Source: Canna indica (Eukaryota > Streptophyta > Magnoliopsida > Zingiberales > Cannaceae). Taken from it: a DNA stretch of 64,000 nucleotides. The DNA lies in the NCBI GenBank assembly GCA_034359265.1, contig CP136893.1:49735501-49799500 (forward strand), in the 5' to 3' direction. The translations under genes were made by a program, and so were the position numbers. Below, piece after piece: positions 25,602 through 33,900 of this stretch. Under the pieces are notes generated by a model. That model did not search any database, had not been told where the DNA came from, and was given only the letters and a program-made list of their open reading frames with translations. How positions within the stretch are numbered: position 1 is the stretch's first letter; each line of letters starts with the position of its first letter.

Positions 25602-28600
25602 CTAAAGAATTTTGCTTTTAACTCTTGTGATAACACTGCTGAGCACACTAGCAGGTGAAGATGATACATGAGAAAAAATACGATCATTCTGCTCACGCCA
25701 AATGAAGTAAACTGAAGCAGTGAGAGCAATACGCCTAATATAGCCAATGAATGAGTCTCCACTCATAACGTCTTCCCACCATCTAAGCTGATCACCCCAA
25801 AGATGCAAAGGGTTCACCAAGAGACAATGATCTAGAACTTTGCGCCAAATTATAGCCGAGAAAGGGCAGTAAAAGAATAGGTGTTCGATGGATTCATCTA
25901 CACCGCAAAAATAACAGCTAGTAGAATGTGTAATTCCCCGATGTGAAAGTCGATCAAGAGTTGGTAATCTCTGTAAGAGAACAAGCCATAACACAAAAGA
26001 GTACCTTGCGATCCTTCCCTTGAACCAAACAAGATGATGCCAAGTAACCATGGGATTAGTGGGGGAAATGCCATTGCAAGCTGATGCAATACTAAAACGA
26101 CTATCTACAGACGGTCTCCAAAGCACCCGATCTCCATTCGAACCAGTGTTCACAGAGCCAATAGAATCCCAAGCACTATGCAAACCAAGTTCATGGCCAA
26201 GGTTTCCCAACTGCCAAGTATTGTGTTGCCAAATAGATGAAACCCTAGCGGTCCTACTGGAGTAGAGGCGGGCTGGAATGTGATCATTCATCGTGTCAAT
26301 AAGAAGATAACCAGGAATCCAAGGATCAAGCTAGAGAAATGTATTCATACCATCACCAATGCGATACTCTACAAGTTCCTTTGCTTGATCACGAGCATAA
26401 AGGATACTGCGGAAACACCAAGAGCAGGCCTGTGGCTGTCGTACAGTCCAAATGGAGTCATTGTTGAGGAATTTAGAGTTGATCCAACAGATCCATAGAG
26501 CTTTCTTTGAAGCAATAGCCCAAATATACCTCATAAGGTACGCAATGTTAAGGTGAGGAAGTCGATGAAGCCCAAGCCCGCCATTTTGATACGATTGACA
26601 AATGTCATCCCAGGAGACCTTATGGAAGCTTCTTTTATCATCCCCACTCCACAGGAATCTAGCAAGAAGTTGTTCAATATGGGATATGACTCTCTGGGGT
26701 AGCTTGTAAGTGGCGCACCAATAGGTGATCTGACCCTGTAAAACAGATTTAATAAGAGCCAACCTGCCCATGTAAGATAACTGCTTTGCCTTCCAAGAGT
26801 GAATGCGGCTCTGGATGCTCTCAATAAGAGGGAGGCAATCATTATATGTAAGCTGCTTGGTAATCAGAAAGACACCTAGGAATCGAGTGGGGAGAGCACC
26901 AATAGGAATACCAAGAATGTCCTGAACTCTGTTCATCAGGTCGCTAGAGCACCCTGCTATATACAGATTAGACTTGGTAGTACTAACGGATAGCCCTGAG
27001 ATGTCTGCAAAGGACCCCAATACATCCTTGATCGCTCTAGCATTGGACTCTGAGGCTTCGGCAAATATAATGAGATCATATGCAAATGCGAGGTGAGTAA
27101 TAAGTGGATTTGCACAACTCGGGTGAGGAGTGATCATACCTTGCCTGACTAAGTCATCAAGACGAGAAGATAAGTGCTGCATAACAATAAGGAACAAGTA
27201 AGGAGCCATGGGGCAGCCTTGTCTAAGGCCTCGAGAACTCCGAAAGAAACCCACAGAAGAGCCATTAATATTGATAGTAAAGGAGGGATTAGAAACACAG
27301 ACTCTAATCCAACTGATCATCATAGTAGGGAACCCATGCAAGTGAAGTAACTGAAGCAGGAAATCCCATCGAACTGAGTCATAGGCCTTATGGAGGTCAA
27401 CTTTGATGGCCATACGTTTCTGCCCAGAATTAAGATGATAGTTGTGCATAAGACTATGGCATAGAGCAATATTTTCATGTATGAGCCTACCACTCATAAA
27501 GGCATGTTGGGTTGGGCTAATCAAATCAGGTAATACCACCTTGAGCCTATTCGCAATAAGCTTTGAGATAAACCTGTAGATCATCTTGCAAATAGAGAGA
27601 GGACGGTAATCAGAAAATGAGTTGGTGTTCGCCTTCTTAGGAATGAGAGTGATGGAGGTAATATTAACTTCACTAAGAAGTTTACCGGTCCTAAAGAACT
27701 CAAGAATGGCAGCAATAACATCATCCTTAATGATAGACCAACAAGATTTATAAAATTCAGCATTGAATCCATCAACGCCAGGGGCCTTATCAGAATTTGA
27801 AGATAGGATTACTTGTTCAATCTCTTGAGGGGTAACTGACTGAGACAACAGGGATATGCTTTGTTGGGAGAGGCAACTTTGGACATGAACATTAGAAAGA
27901 TTCACATGAGGAATCTCAGGAGCAAATGTCCGAGTAAAGTAGGTGATAGCTTCCTGGTCAAGAGCTTGGCCTTCGAGAATATTCCCATCTGCATCTTTAA
28001 TAGAAAGTAAGGCATTCCTATTATATTTGGACTTTAAGGAATTATGAAAGAACTTTGAGTTTGAGTCACCAAGGCGTAACCAAGTATCCCTTGATTTTTG
28101 TCTAAATGAAGCCTCCTCATTAGCGTAGAGCCTTAGAAGTTCAGCCCTGCACTCTGCCTCTTCAATGATAGCCCTATCATCCATATTTGTAGAGAGAGTG
28201 ATGGTCTGTAAACCATGAAGCTTAGATTGCAGAGAATGTATCTGACTTTTTTGAGCCTTCATGAAGTCCCTAGACCACATTTGTAGAGCCTTCCTGGTCC
28301 TCTTTAATTTGTGGATAAGAATGAACATTCTCGTAGTTCTGTGGCCGAATCTGCTAGTGACAGGCGGGTTCCAAGCTGCCTCAACACAATCTAGGAATCC
28401 AGTTTCCCGAGGCCAATAATTAAAGAAATGGAAATTCTGAGGTCGCCAAGGTAAAGTGCACACCCTAAATGTGACAAAAGTATGATCAGATACATTAGGA
28501 GTATGGAATGTAGCCTCTGAATCCGGAAATGCAGAATCCCAATTTTGATTGCATAGAACCCTGTCAAGTTTTTCGCATACCCTGTTATTGCCTGTAGAAG

Positions 28601-29159
28601 AATTAGTCCACGTAAAGAAGTTACCTTTACTCTTCATATCAAATAGGCCCAAGTTATCAACGGTATCAGTAATACTCTCAATATATGAGCCATTAACATC
28701 GCTGCCCCCACGTTTTTCAGAAGGCGAGAAGACCATATTAAAATCACCAAAGACGGTCCAAGGACCCTCAACATGATTTGCAAATGCATTTAAAGCAATC
28801 CAAATATGGGTCCTATCATCATTAGAATAAAGACCATAAACCACAGAGAAGGAAAAGGTTGTACCTAGCTGAATAAACTTAATGCTGCCCGAAACAACCT
28901 GATCTGTAGAAGCTATGATAGAAATATCCACTACAGCAGGATTCCAAATACACCATATTCGACCGTGATGATTAGGACAAACATTGACATGATAATTCCA
29001 CCCATCCACAATATTCAAGACACGAGCTGAATGCTCCAATTTAACTCTAGTTTCCAATAGAAAGAAGCAGTGAAGTTTGTGTTGGGATATCTTACTTCTG
29101 ATGGCCTGTTGCTTAGCACAACTGTTCAGGCCCCGAATGTTCCAAAATGCTACTTGCAT
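25602..29159 (-). pseudogene. LINE ORF2 (endonuclease / reverse transcriptase / zf-RVT), one in-frame stop and a substituted RT active site
   Basis: About 1185 codons stay in one frame, interrupted only by TAG at 26331-26333 (codon 943), where the context TFL-stop-LDPW suggests an original Trp (TFLWLDPW). The N-terminal apurinic-type endonuclease has WNIRG (residues 6-10), E36 in LLETRV, D139 and N141 in GDFN, and SDH at 224-226. The reverse transcriptase spans about 495-760: LIPKK, YRPLS, motif A KVDLHKAYD with D588, RGLRQGCP, and the active-site box, which reads FAYD instead of FADD (Tyr694 in place of Asp; codon 27078-27080). LWSG and GGLGLHRL follow near 840-875. After the stop comes a zf-RVT domain with a CYFCGVDESIEHLFFYC knuckle (C-x2-C-x7-H-x4-C). 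No RNase H domain follows. The ATG overlaps the end of ORF1 by 10 nt. The protein would nick target DNA and copy LINE RNA, but this copy should be inactive. Confidence 0.95.
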
Positions 29160-29580
29160 CTATGAGATTGGGTACTCTTCTTCTTGCCCAGTTTCCTAGA
29201 ACTTTCTGCACCTCCTTTGGCCTTTTTAATTTTGACATGGAGATTAGCATCTTCAATATGATCATAATCATCATCATTATGCATATCATTATCTGAAGAA
29301 TCTGCCAGGACATCGAACCTATTGGGAGAGGTTATTTTACTTCTTGACTGTGGCATTTCTGGTTCAACAACAAGTGCTTTTCCTTTCTGTCGCATATTAG
29401 TATCCTGAAGGATAGACAATTTATTCATGTCCTCCACCTGTTTATTAAGAGTTTTGTCCTCTTCATCGTGAGTAGCTGTAACAATCTCTTGTTGTGGCTC
29501 AGGAGATGGTTGGTGTTGAGCCTGCTTAGGAACCCACCTTTGCTTGGTATTAAAATCATAATAGGTGATTATACTAGAAT
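29150..29580 (-). pseudogene. LINE ORF1, C-terminal remnant (5'-truncated)
   Basis: About 143 codons in one frame end in TAG at 29150-29152. The visible product starts around YYDFNTKQRWVPK, then has a Pro/Gln/Glu-rich linker, an NRFDVLADSSDND segment, an acidic stretch and a basic tail rich in Lys. This matches the hydrophilic region that follows the nucleic-acid-binding domains in plant LINE ORF1 proteins. The DUF4283-like domain and zinc knuckle expected upstream are absent: upstream of about 29580 the sequence becomes a tRNA-like module and the frame closes at a TAA near 29616. There is no ATG before the internal Met-Asn-Lys (ATG at 29426-29428), so no intact start is left. The family assignment rests on position and composition, not on a diagnostic motif. 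Confidence 0.7.
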
Positions 29581-29635
29581 TTGAACCATTGACCTCTAGA
29601 CAACATACAAGATGTTATCACCAACTGTGCTACTC
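29571..29635 (-). other. tRNA-like module 1 (elongator type)
   Basis: On the minus strand the A-box-like GTAGCACAGTTGGTGATAAC starts at 29633 and the B-box-like GGTTCAAATTCTAGTAT starts at 29587, 46 nt apart. It joins directly to the truncated end of the LINE ORF1, so its B-box side marks the chimeric junction. Confidence 0.6.
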
Positions 29636-29653
29636 ATAGTTAGCACACAACAT

Positions 29654-29715
29654 GGGATTCGAACCCAGGCGACGGAAAGCTAAACATAACACTTAACCAC
29701 CAAGACAAATGCCAA
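29654..29715 (-). other. tRNA-like module 2 (GTGGTTAAG type)
   Basis: On the minus strand TGTCTTGGTGGTTAAGTG starts at 29707 and a perfect-looking B-box GGGTTCGAATCCC starts at 29666. It resembles module 10 at the opposite end of the block (plus strand) along nearly its whole length, with shared TTGGTGGTTAAGTG and TTCGAATCC. Confidence 0.65.
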
Positions 29716-29809
29716 GATCTAAAATGAACCAGTAGTAACCACTAAGCTATGAATAAATTACCGATATTTTCAAAAATAAAGATAGAAAGTCACAATAGAT
29801 GACCATACT

Positions 29810-29870
29810 AAGGTTCGAATCCTAGATCTTTAGGCAATGTTCAATATGTTGTCACCAACTGTGCTACCCA
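29810..29870 (-). other. tRNA-like module 3 (elongator type)
   Basis: On the minus strand GTAGCACAGTTGGTGACAAC starts at 29867 and GGATTCGAACC starts at 29822, 45 nt apart. A further isolated B-box-like AAGGTTCGAGTTTT (minus) lies at 29894-29907 without a clear A box. Confidence 0.6.
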
Positions 29871-29944
29871 CAGTTAGTACATAGATAGAAAGTAAAACTC
29901 GAACCTTAGACCTCAAGATACTAGAATAGCACCTCTTCTAACAC

Positions 29945-29978
29945 AATAAAGAAAATTTCTTAATAAAGAAAATTTCTT
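29945..29978 (+). repeat. 17-bp direct tandem repeat
   Basis: AATAAAGAAAATTTCTT occurs twice without gap (29945-29961 and 29962-29978) between tRNA-like modules. Each copy contains a short inverted GAAAATTTC. Confidence 0.9.
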
Positions 29979-30002
29979 AAAAAATACTAGTGTAATTAAT
30001 TG

Positions 30003-30018
30003 ATGGTCATATGACCAT
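30003..30018. repeat. 16-bp perfect palindrome
   Basis: ATGGTCATATGACCAT equals its own reverse complement. It lies just beyond the B-box end of module 4. No function can be assigned. Confidence 0.85.
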
Positions 30019-30082
30019 ATCATGATTTGAACGTTGGTTGGTGGGAAGGAAATGTTTCATCTTAACCACTCAAGCAAGCTAT
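30019..30082 (-). other. tRNA-like module 4 (GTGGTTAAG type)
   Basis: On the minus strand TTGCTTGAGTGGTTAAG starts at about 30077 and CGTTCAAATCATG starts at 30033, 44 nt apart. GAGTGGTTAAG is the D-arm sequence typical of tRNA-Ser and tRNA-Leu. Confidence 0.6.
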
Positions 30083-30103
30083 AACATGATAAATATTATA
30101 ATC

Positions 30104-30160
30104 AAGGATCGAAGTCATAACCTATTCAATAAGCTAGCTACCGGATCACTAAGGCACTAG
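30104..30160 (-). other. tRNA-like module 5 (diverged)
   Basis: On the minus strand TGCCTTAGTGATCCGG starts at about 30157 and GACTTCGATCC starts at 30116, 41 nt apart. The match to both boxes is weaker than in neighbouring modules. Confidence 0.45.
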
Positions 30161-30240
30161 TAGATGGACAAGCTTGTCAAATTACCTAAGCTTAAAATTT
30201 CAAAGTTTTAAAAGTAAATCTTGAAATTTAAAGGCTGACA

Positions 30241-30303
30241 ATGAGAGTTTCGAACTGTTGACATCTAGTTTTATTTAAGATAGCTTAACCATTATGCTAA
30301 GCT
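30241..30303 (-). other. tRNA-like module 6
   Basis: On the minus strand TAGCATAATGGTTAAGC starts at 30299 and CAGTTCGAAACTC starts at 30257, 42 nt apart. The 60-100 bp on its right side, between it and module 5, is AT-rich and shows nothing recognisable. Confidence 0.55.
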
Positions 30304-30334
30304 TTATTATGTAAAAAGTCACAATAGGTAACCA

Positions 30335-30400
30335 TACTAGGGATCGAACCCTAGATCTCAAGACAACATACAACATGTTGCCACCAACTGCGCTACCCAC
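30335..30400 (-). other. tRNA-like module 7 (best preserved)
   Basis: On the minus strand GTAGCGCAGTTGGTGGCAAC starts at 30396 and AGGGTTCGATCCCT starts at 30352, 44 nt apart. The T-arm can form a 5-bp stem (TAGGG with CCCTA) around TTCGAT. The flanks do not pair into a 7-bp acceptor stem, so it is called tRNA-like rather than a tRNA gene. Confidence 0.65.
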
Positions 30401-30504
30401 AATTGACCTATGAAAAATTAACCACTATGCTGTGTTGGACTAGGGAATCAAAGGTTTTAGGTTTGATCCTCAATTGAGTCAAATTATATTTTTAGCTAAT
30501 TGTG

Positions 30505-30565
30505 ACTAGCACAATTGGTGGCAACAGTTATAAGTTGCCTAGAGGTTTGAGGTTTGAACCTCAGT
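30505..30565 (+). other. tRNA-like module 8 (elongator type, plus strand)
   Basis: TAGCACAATTGGTGGCAAC starts at 30507 and GGTTTGAACCTC starts at 30551, 44 nt apart. It aligns with modules 1, 3 and 7 but reads in the opposite direction. An isolated B-box-like GGTTTGATCC lies upstream at 30460-30469. Confidence 0.6.
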
Positions 30566-30602
30566 AGGGGTCTCCCCTGTATAAATTTTCACTAATGTGT
30601 TT

Positions 30603-30662
30603 ATAGTGTAGTAGTTAGTTATTTTGTCGACCTACTAGCAGGTTAGAGGTTAGACATCCGAG
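30603..30662 (+). other. tRNA-like module 9 (diverged, plus strand)
   Basis: TAGTGTAGTAGTTAGTT starts at 30604 and GGTTAGACATCC starts at about 30649, 45 nt apart. The B box is degenerate. A second weak B-box-like GAGTTTGATCC follows at about 30681. Confidence 0.4.
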
Positions 30663-30717
30663 TATAATTTCAGTAGGTCTTGAGTTTGATCCAAGGTTAT
30701 ATCGTTTTAGATGTTGG

Positions 30718-30780
30718 TATTTGCCTTGGTGGTTAAGTGTGATGTTAAGCTTTCGACTTTCCTAAGTTCGAATCCTGGTA
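30718..30780 (+). other. tRNA-like module 10 (GTGGTTAAG type, plus strand)
   Basis: TTGCCTTGGTGGTTAAGTG starts at 30721 and AGTTCGAATCC starts at 30765. It ends only a few bases before the right target-site duplication, so in LINE sense it is the extreme 5' end of the insertion, in antisense orientation. It is the inverted partner of module 2. Confidence 0.65.
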
Positions 30781-30785
30781 TTGTG

Positions 30786-30801
30786 TAATCTAGTTATTTT
30801 T
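30786..30801 (+). repeat. Right target-site duplication
   Basis: TAATCTAGTTATTTTT matches the left copy at 25162-25177 except for one base (T versus G at the fourth position). The satellite continues from here in normal phase with GATAGACTAATAC. Confidence 0.8.
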
Positions 30802-30949
30802 GATAGACTAATACAAATAATTGCACAATTTTTCGAATAGAATCTTGAACGAAGCCGACTGGTTGAACTTCGGGGTATCGGCTAGAAATGCCCAGCAATC
30901 TGAGTCCCGAGCGACTCCAGAACATTCACTGTGATGGGAGAAGTTGTTA

Positions 30950-33900
30950 ATCGAGTTATTTTTGACAAACTAATGCAAAGAATTGCACGCTTTTTCGAAT
31001 AGAATCTTGAACGAAGCCGACTAATTGAACTTTGGGGTATCAGCTCGAAACGACCAGCAATCTATGACCTGAGCGACTCCAGAACATTCACTGTGATGGG
31101 AGAAGTTGTTAATCGAGTTATTTTTGACAAACTAATGCAAAGAATTGGACGATTTTTTTGAATAGAATCTTGAATAAAGCCGACTGGTTGAACTTCGGGG
31201 TATCGGCTAGAAACGCCCTTCAATCTAAGTCCCAAGCGACTCCAGAACATTCACTGTGTTGGTAGAAGTTGTTAATCGAGTTATTTTTAACAGACTAATG
31301 CAAAGAATTGCACGATTTTTGGAATAGAATCTTGAACGAAGCCGACTGGTTGAACTTCAGGGCATCGGCTAGAAACGCCCAGCAATCTGAGTCCCGAGCG
31401 ACTCCAGAACATTCACTGTGATGGGAGAAGTTATTAATTGAGTTATTTTTGACAAACTAGTGCAAAGAATTGCACGCTTTTTGGAATAGAATCTTGAACG
31501 AAGCCGACTAATGGAACTTCGGGGTATCGGTTCGAAACGACCAGAAATCTGAGTCACAAGCGACTCCAGAACATTCTCTGTGATGGGAGAAGTTGTTAAT
31601 CGAGTTATTTTTGACAGACTAAGGCAAAGAATTGCATGATTTTTCGAAGAGAATCTTGAACGAAGCCGACTGATTGAACTTCGGGGTATCGGTTCGAAAC
31701 GACCAGAAATCTAAGTCACAAGCGACTCCAGAACATTCACTGTGATGGGAGAAGTTGTTAATCGATTTATTTTTGACAGACTAATGCAAAGAATTGCACG
31801 CTTCTTCGAATAGAATCTAGAACGAAGTCGACTGATTGACCTTCGGGGTATCGGCTAGAAACGCCCAGCAATCTGAGTCCCGAGCGACTCCAGAACATTC
31901 ACTGTGATGGGAGAAGTTGTTAATCTAGTTATTTTTGATAGACTAAAACAAATAATTGCACGATTTTTCGAATAGAATCTTGAACGAAGCCGATTGGTTG
32001 AACTTCGGGGTATCGGCTAGAAACGCCCAGCAATCTGAGTCCCGAGCGACTCCAGAACATTCACTGTGATGGGAGAAGTTGTTAATCGAGTTATTTTTGA
32101 CAAACTAATGCAAAGAATTGCACGCTTTCTCGAATAGAATCTTCATTGAAGCCGACTGATTGAACTTCTGGGTATCAGCTCGAAAAGACCAGCAATCTGT
32201 GACCCGAGCGACTCCAAAACATTCACTGTGATGGGAGAAGTTGTTAATCGATTTATTTTTGACAGACTAATGCAAAGAATTGCACGCTTTTTCGAATAGA
32301 ATCTAGAACGAAGTCGACTGATTGACCTTCGGGGTATCGGCTAGAAAGGCCCAGCAATCTGAGTCCCGAGCGACTCCAGAACATTCACGGTGATGGGAGA
32401 AGTTGTTAATCTAGTTATTTTTGATAGAATAATACACATAATTGCATGATTTTTTGAATAGAATCTTGAACGAAGCCGACTGGTTGAACTGCGGGGTATC
32501 GGTTAGAAACGCCCAGCAATCTGAGTCCCGAGCGACTCCAGAACATGAATTGTGATGGGAGAAGTTGTTAATCGAGTTATTTTTGACAAACTAATGCAAA
32601 GAATTGCACGCTTTTTCGAATAGAATCTTCATTGAAGCCGACTGATTGAACATCTGGGTATCAGCTCGAAAAGACCAGCAATCTATGACCCGAGCGACTC
32701 CAGAACATTCACTGTGATGGGAGAAGTTGTTAATCGATTTATTTTTGACAGACTAATGCAAAGAATTGCACGCTTTTTCGAATAGAATCTAGAACGAAGT
32801 CGACTGATTGACCTTCGGGGTATCGGCTAGAAAGGCCCAGCAATCTGAGTCCTGAGCGACTCCAGAACATTCACTGTGATGGGAGAAGTTGTTAATCTAG
32901 TTATTTTCGATAGAATAATACAAATAATTGCATGATTTTTCGAATAGAATCTTGAATGAAGCCGACTGGTTGAACTTCGGGGTATCGGTTAGAAACGCCC
33001 AACAATCTGAGTCCCGAGCGACTCCAGAACATGAACTGTGATGGGAGAAGTTGTTAATCGAGTTATTTTTGACAAACTAATGCAAAGAATTGCACGCTTT
33101 TTCGAATAGAATCTTGAACGAAGCCGACTGATTGAACTTTGGGGTATCAGCTCGAAACGACCAGCAATCTGTGACCCGAGCGACTCCAGAACATTCACTG
33201 TGATGGGAGAAGTTGTTAATCGAGTTATTTTTGACAAACTAATGCAAAGAATTGCACGATTTTTTTGAATAGAATCTTAAATAAAGCCGACTGGTTGAAC
33301 TTCGTGGTATCGGCTAGAAACGCCCTTCAATCTAAGTCCCAAGCGACTCCAGAACATTCACTGTGTTGGTAGAAGTTGTTAATCGAGTTATTTTTAACAG
33401 ACTAATGCAAAGAATTGCACGATTTTTGGAATAGAATCTTGAACGAAGCCGACTGGTTGAACTTCAGGGCATCGGCTAGAAATGCCCAGCAATCTGAGTC
33501 CCGAGCGACTCCAGAACATTCACTGTGATGGGAGAAGTTATTAATTGAGTTATTTTTGACAAACTAGTGCAAAGAATTGCACGCTTTTTGGAATAGAATC
33601 TTGAACGAAGCCGACTAATGGAACTTCGGGGTATCGGTTCGAAACGACCAGAAATCTGAGTCACAAGCGACTCCAGAACATTCTCTGTGATGGGAGAAGT
33701 TGTTAATCGAGTTATTTTTGATAGACTAAGGCAAAGAATTGCACGATTTTTCGAAGAGAATCTTGAACGAAGCCGACTGATTGAACTTCGGGGTATCGGT
33801 TCGAAACGACCAGAAATCTAAGTCACAAGCGACTCCAGAACATTCACTGTGATGGGAGAAGTTGTTAATCGATTTATTTTTGACAGACTAATGCAAAGAA

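Larger units (their letters stand above)
29571..30780. repeat. Cluster of ten degenerate tRNA-like (A-box/B-box) modules
   Basis: This 1.2-kb block lies between the ORF1 remnant and the right target-site duplication. It has no supportable protein gene. It is filled with modules that resemble tRNA genes: an A-box-like stretch of the GTAGCACAGTTGGTGATAAC or TTGGTGGTTAAG type, and downstream a B-box-like GGTTCGAATCC. By my count the A-box and B-box starts are 41-46 nt apart in all ten. Seven modules read on the minus strand (LINE sense) and three on the plus strand. At least two sequence types recur, one resembling elongator tRNAs (GCNCAGTTGG) and one resembling the GTGGTTAAG D-loop of tRNA-Ser/Leu. 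No acceptor stems could be paired, so functional tRNAs are unlikely. SINE-derived or tRNA-pseudogene origin is an inference. Confidence 0.7.
25173..30785 (-). mobile_element. 5.6-kb insertion: L1-type LINE with a tRNA-like 5' block
   Basis: This non-satellite segment interrupts the array in phase. Read on the minus strand it contains, 5' to 3': about 1.2 kb of tRNA-like modules (30780-29571), the end of an ORF1 (29580-29150), ORF2 (29159-25602), a ~420-bp 3' UTR and an A10 tail (T10 at 25173-25182). The flanking 16-bp duplication and the 3' A-tail are hallmarks of target-primed reverse transcription. The insertion postdates the local HOR: the variant GCCCTTCAATCTAAGTCCC at 24456 and 31215 would be 1135 bp apart (seven monomers plus 1) with the insert and one TSD copy removed. 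The element cannot now move by itself: ORF1 is truncated, and ORF2 has a stop codon and a substituted RT active-site residue. Confidence 0.9.

Noticed and set aside
25395..26498. Plus-strand open frames across the LINE 3' end
   Set aside because: They are antisense to ORF2 or its 3' UTR and encode nothing recognisable.
26531..29313. Alternative-frame minus-strand ORFs (26531-26842, 27581-27775, 29113-29313) and a plus-strand ORF at 28549-28776
   Set aside because: Shadows of the ORF2/ORF1 frames, which carry the real domain motifs.
30335..30400. A functional tRNA gene
   Set aside because: A and B boxes and a T-arm stem are present, but no 7-bp acceptor stem or clear anticodon arm could be paired.
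29571..30785. LTR or MITE in the segment between the LINE and the right satellite arm
   Set aside because: No terminal TG...CA repeats, no primer-binding/polypurine pair and no separate target duplication were seen. The repeats present are better explained as tRNA-like modules.
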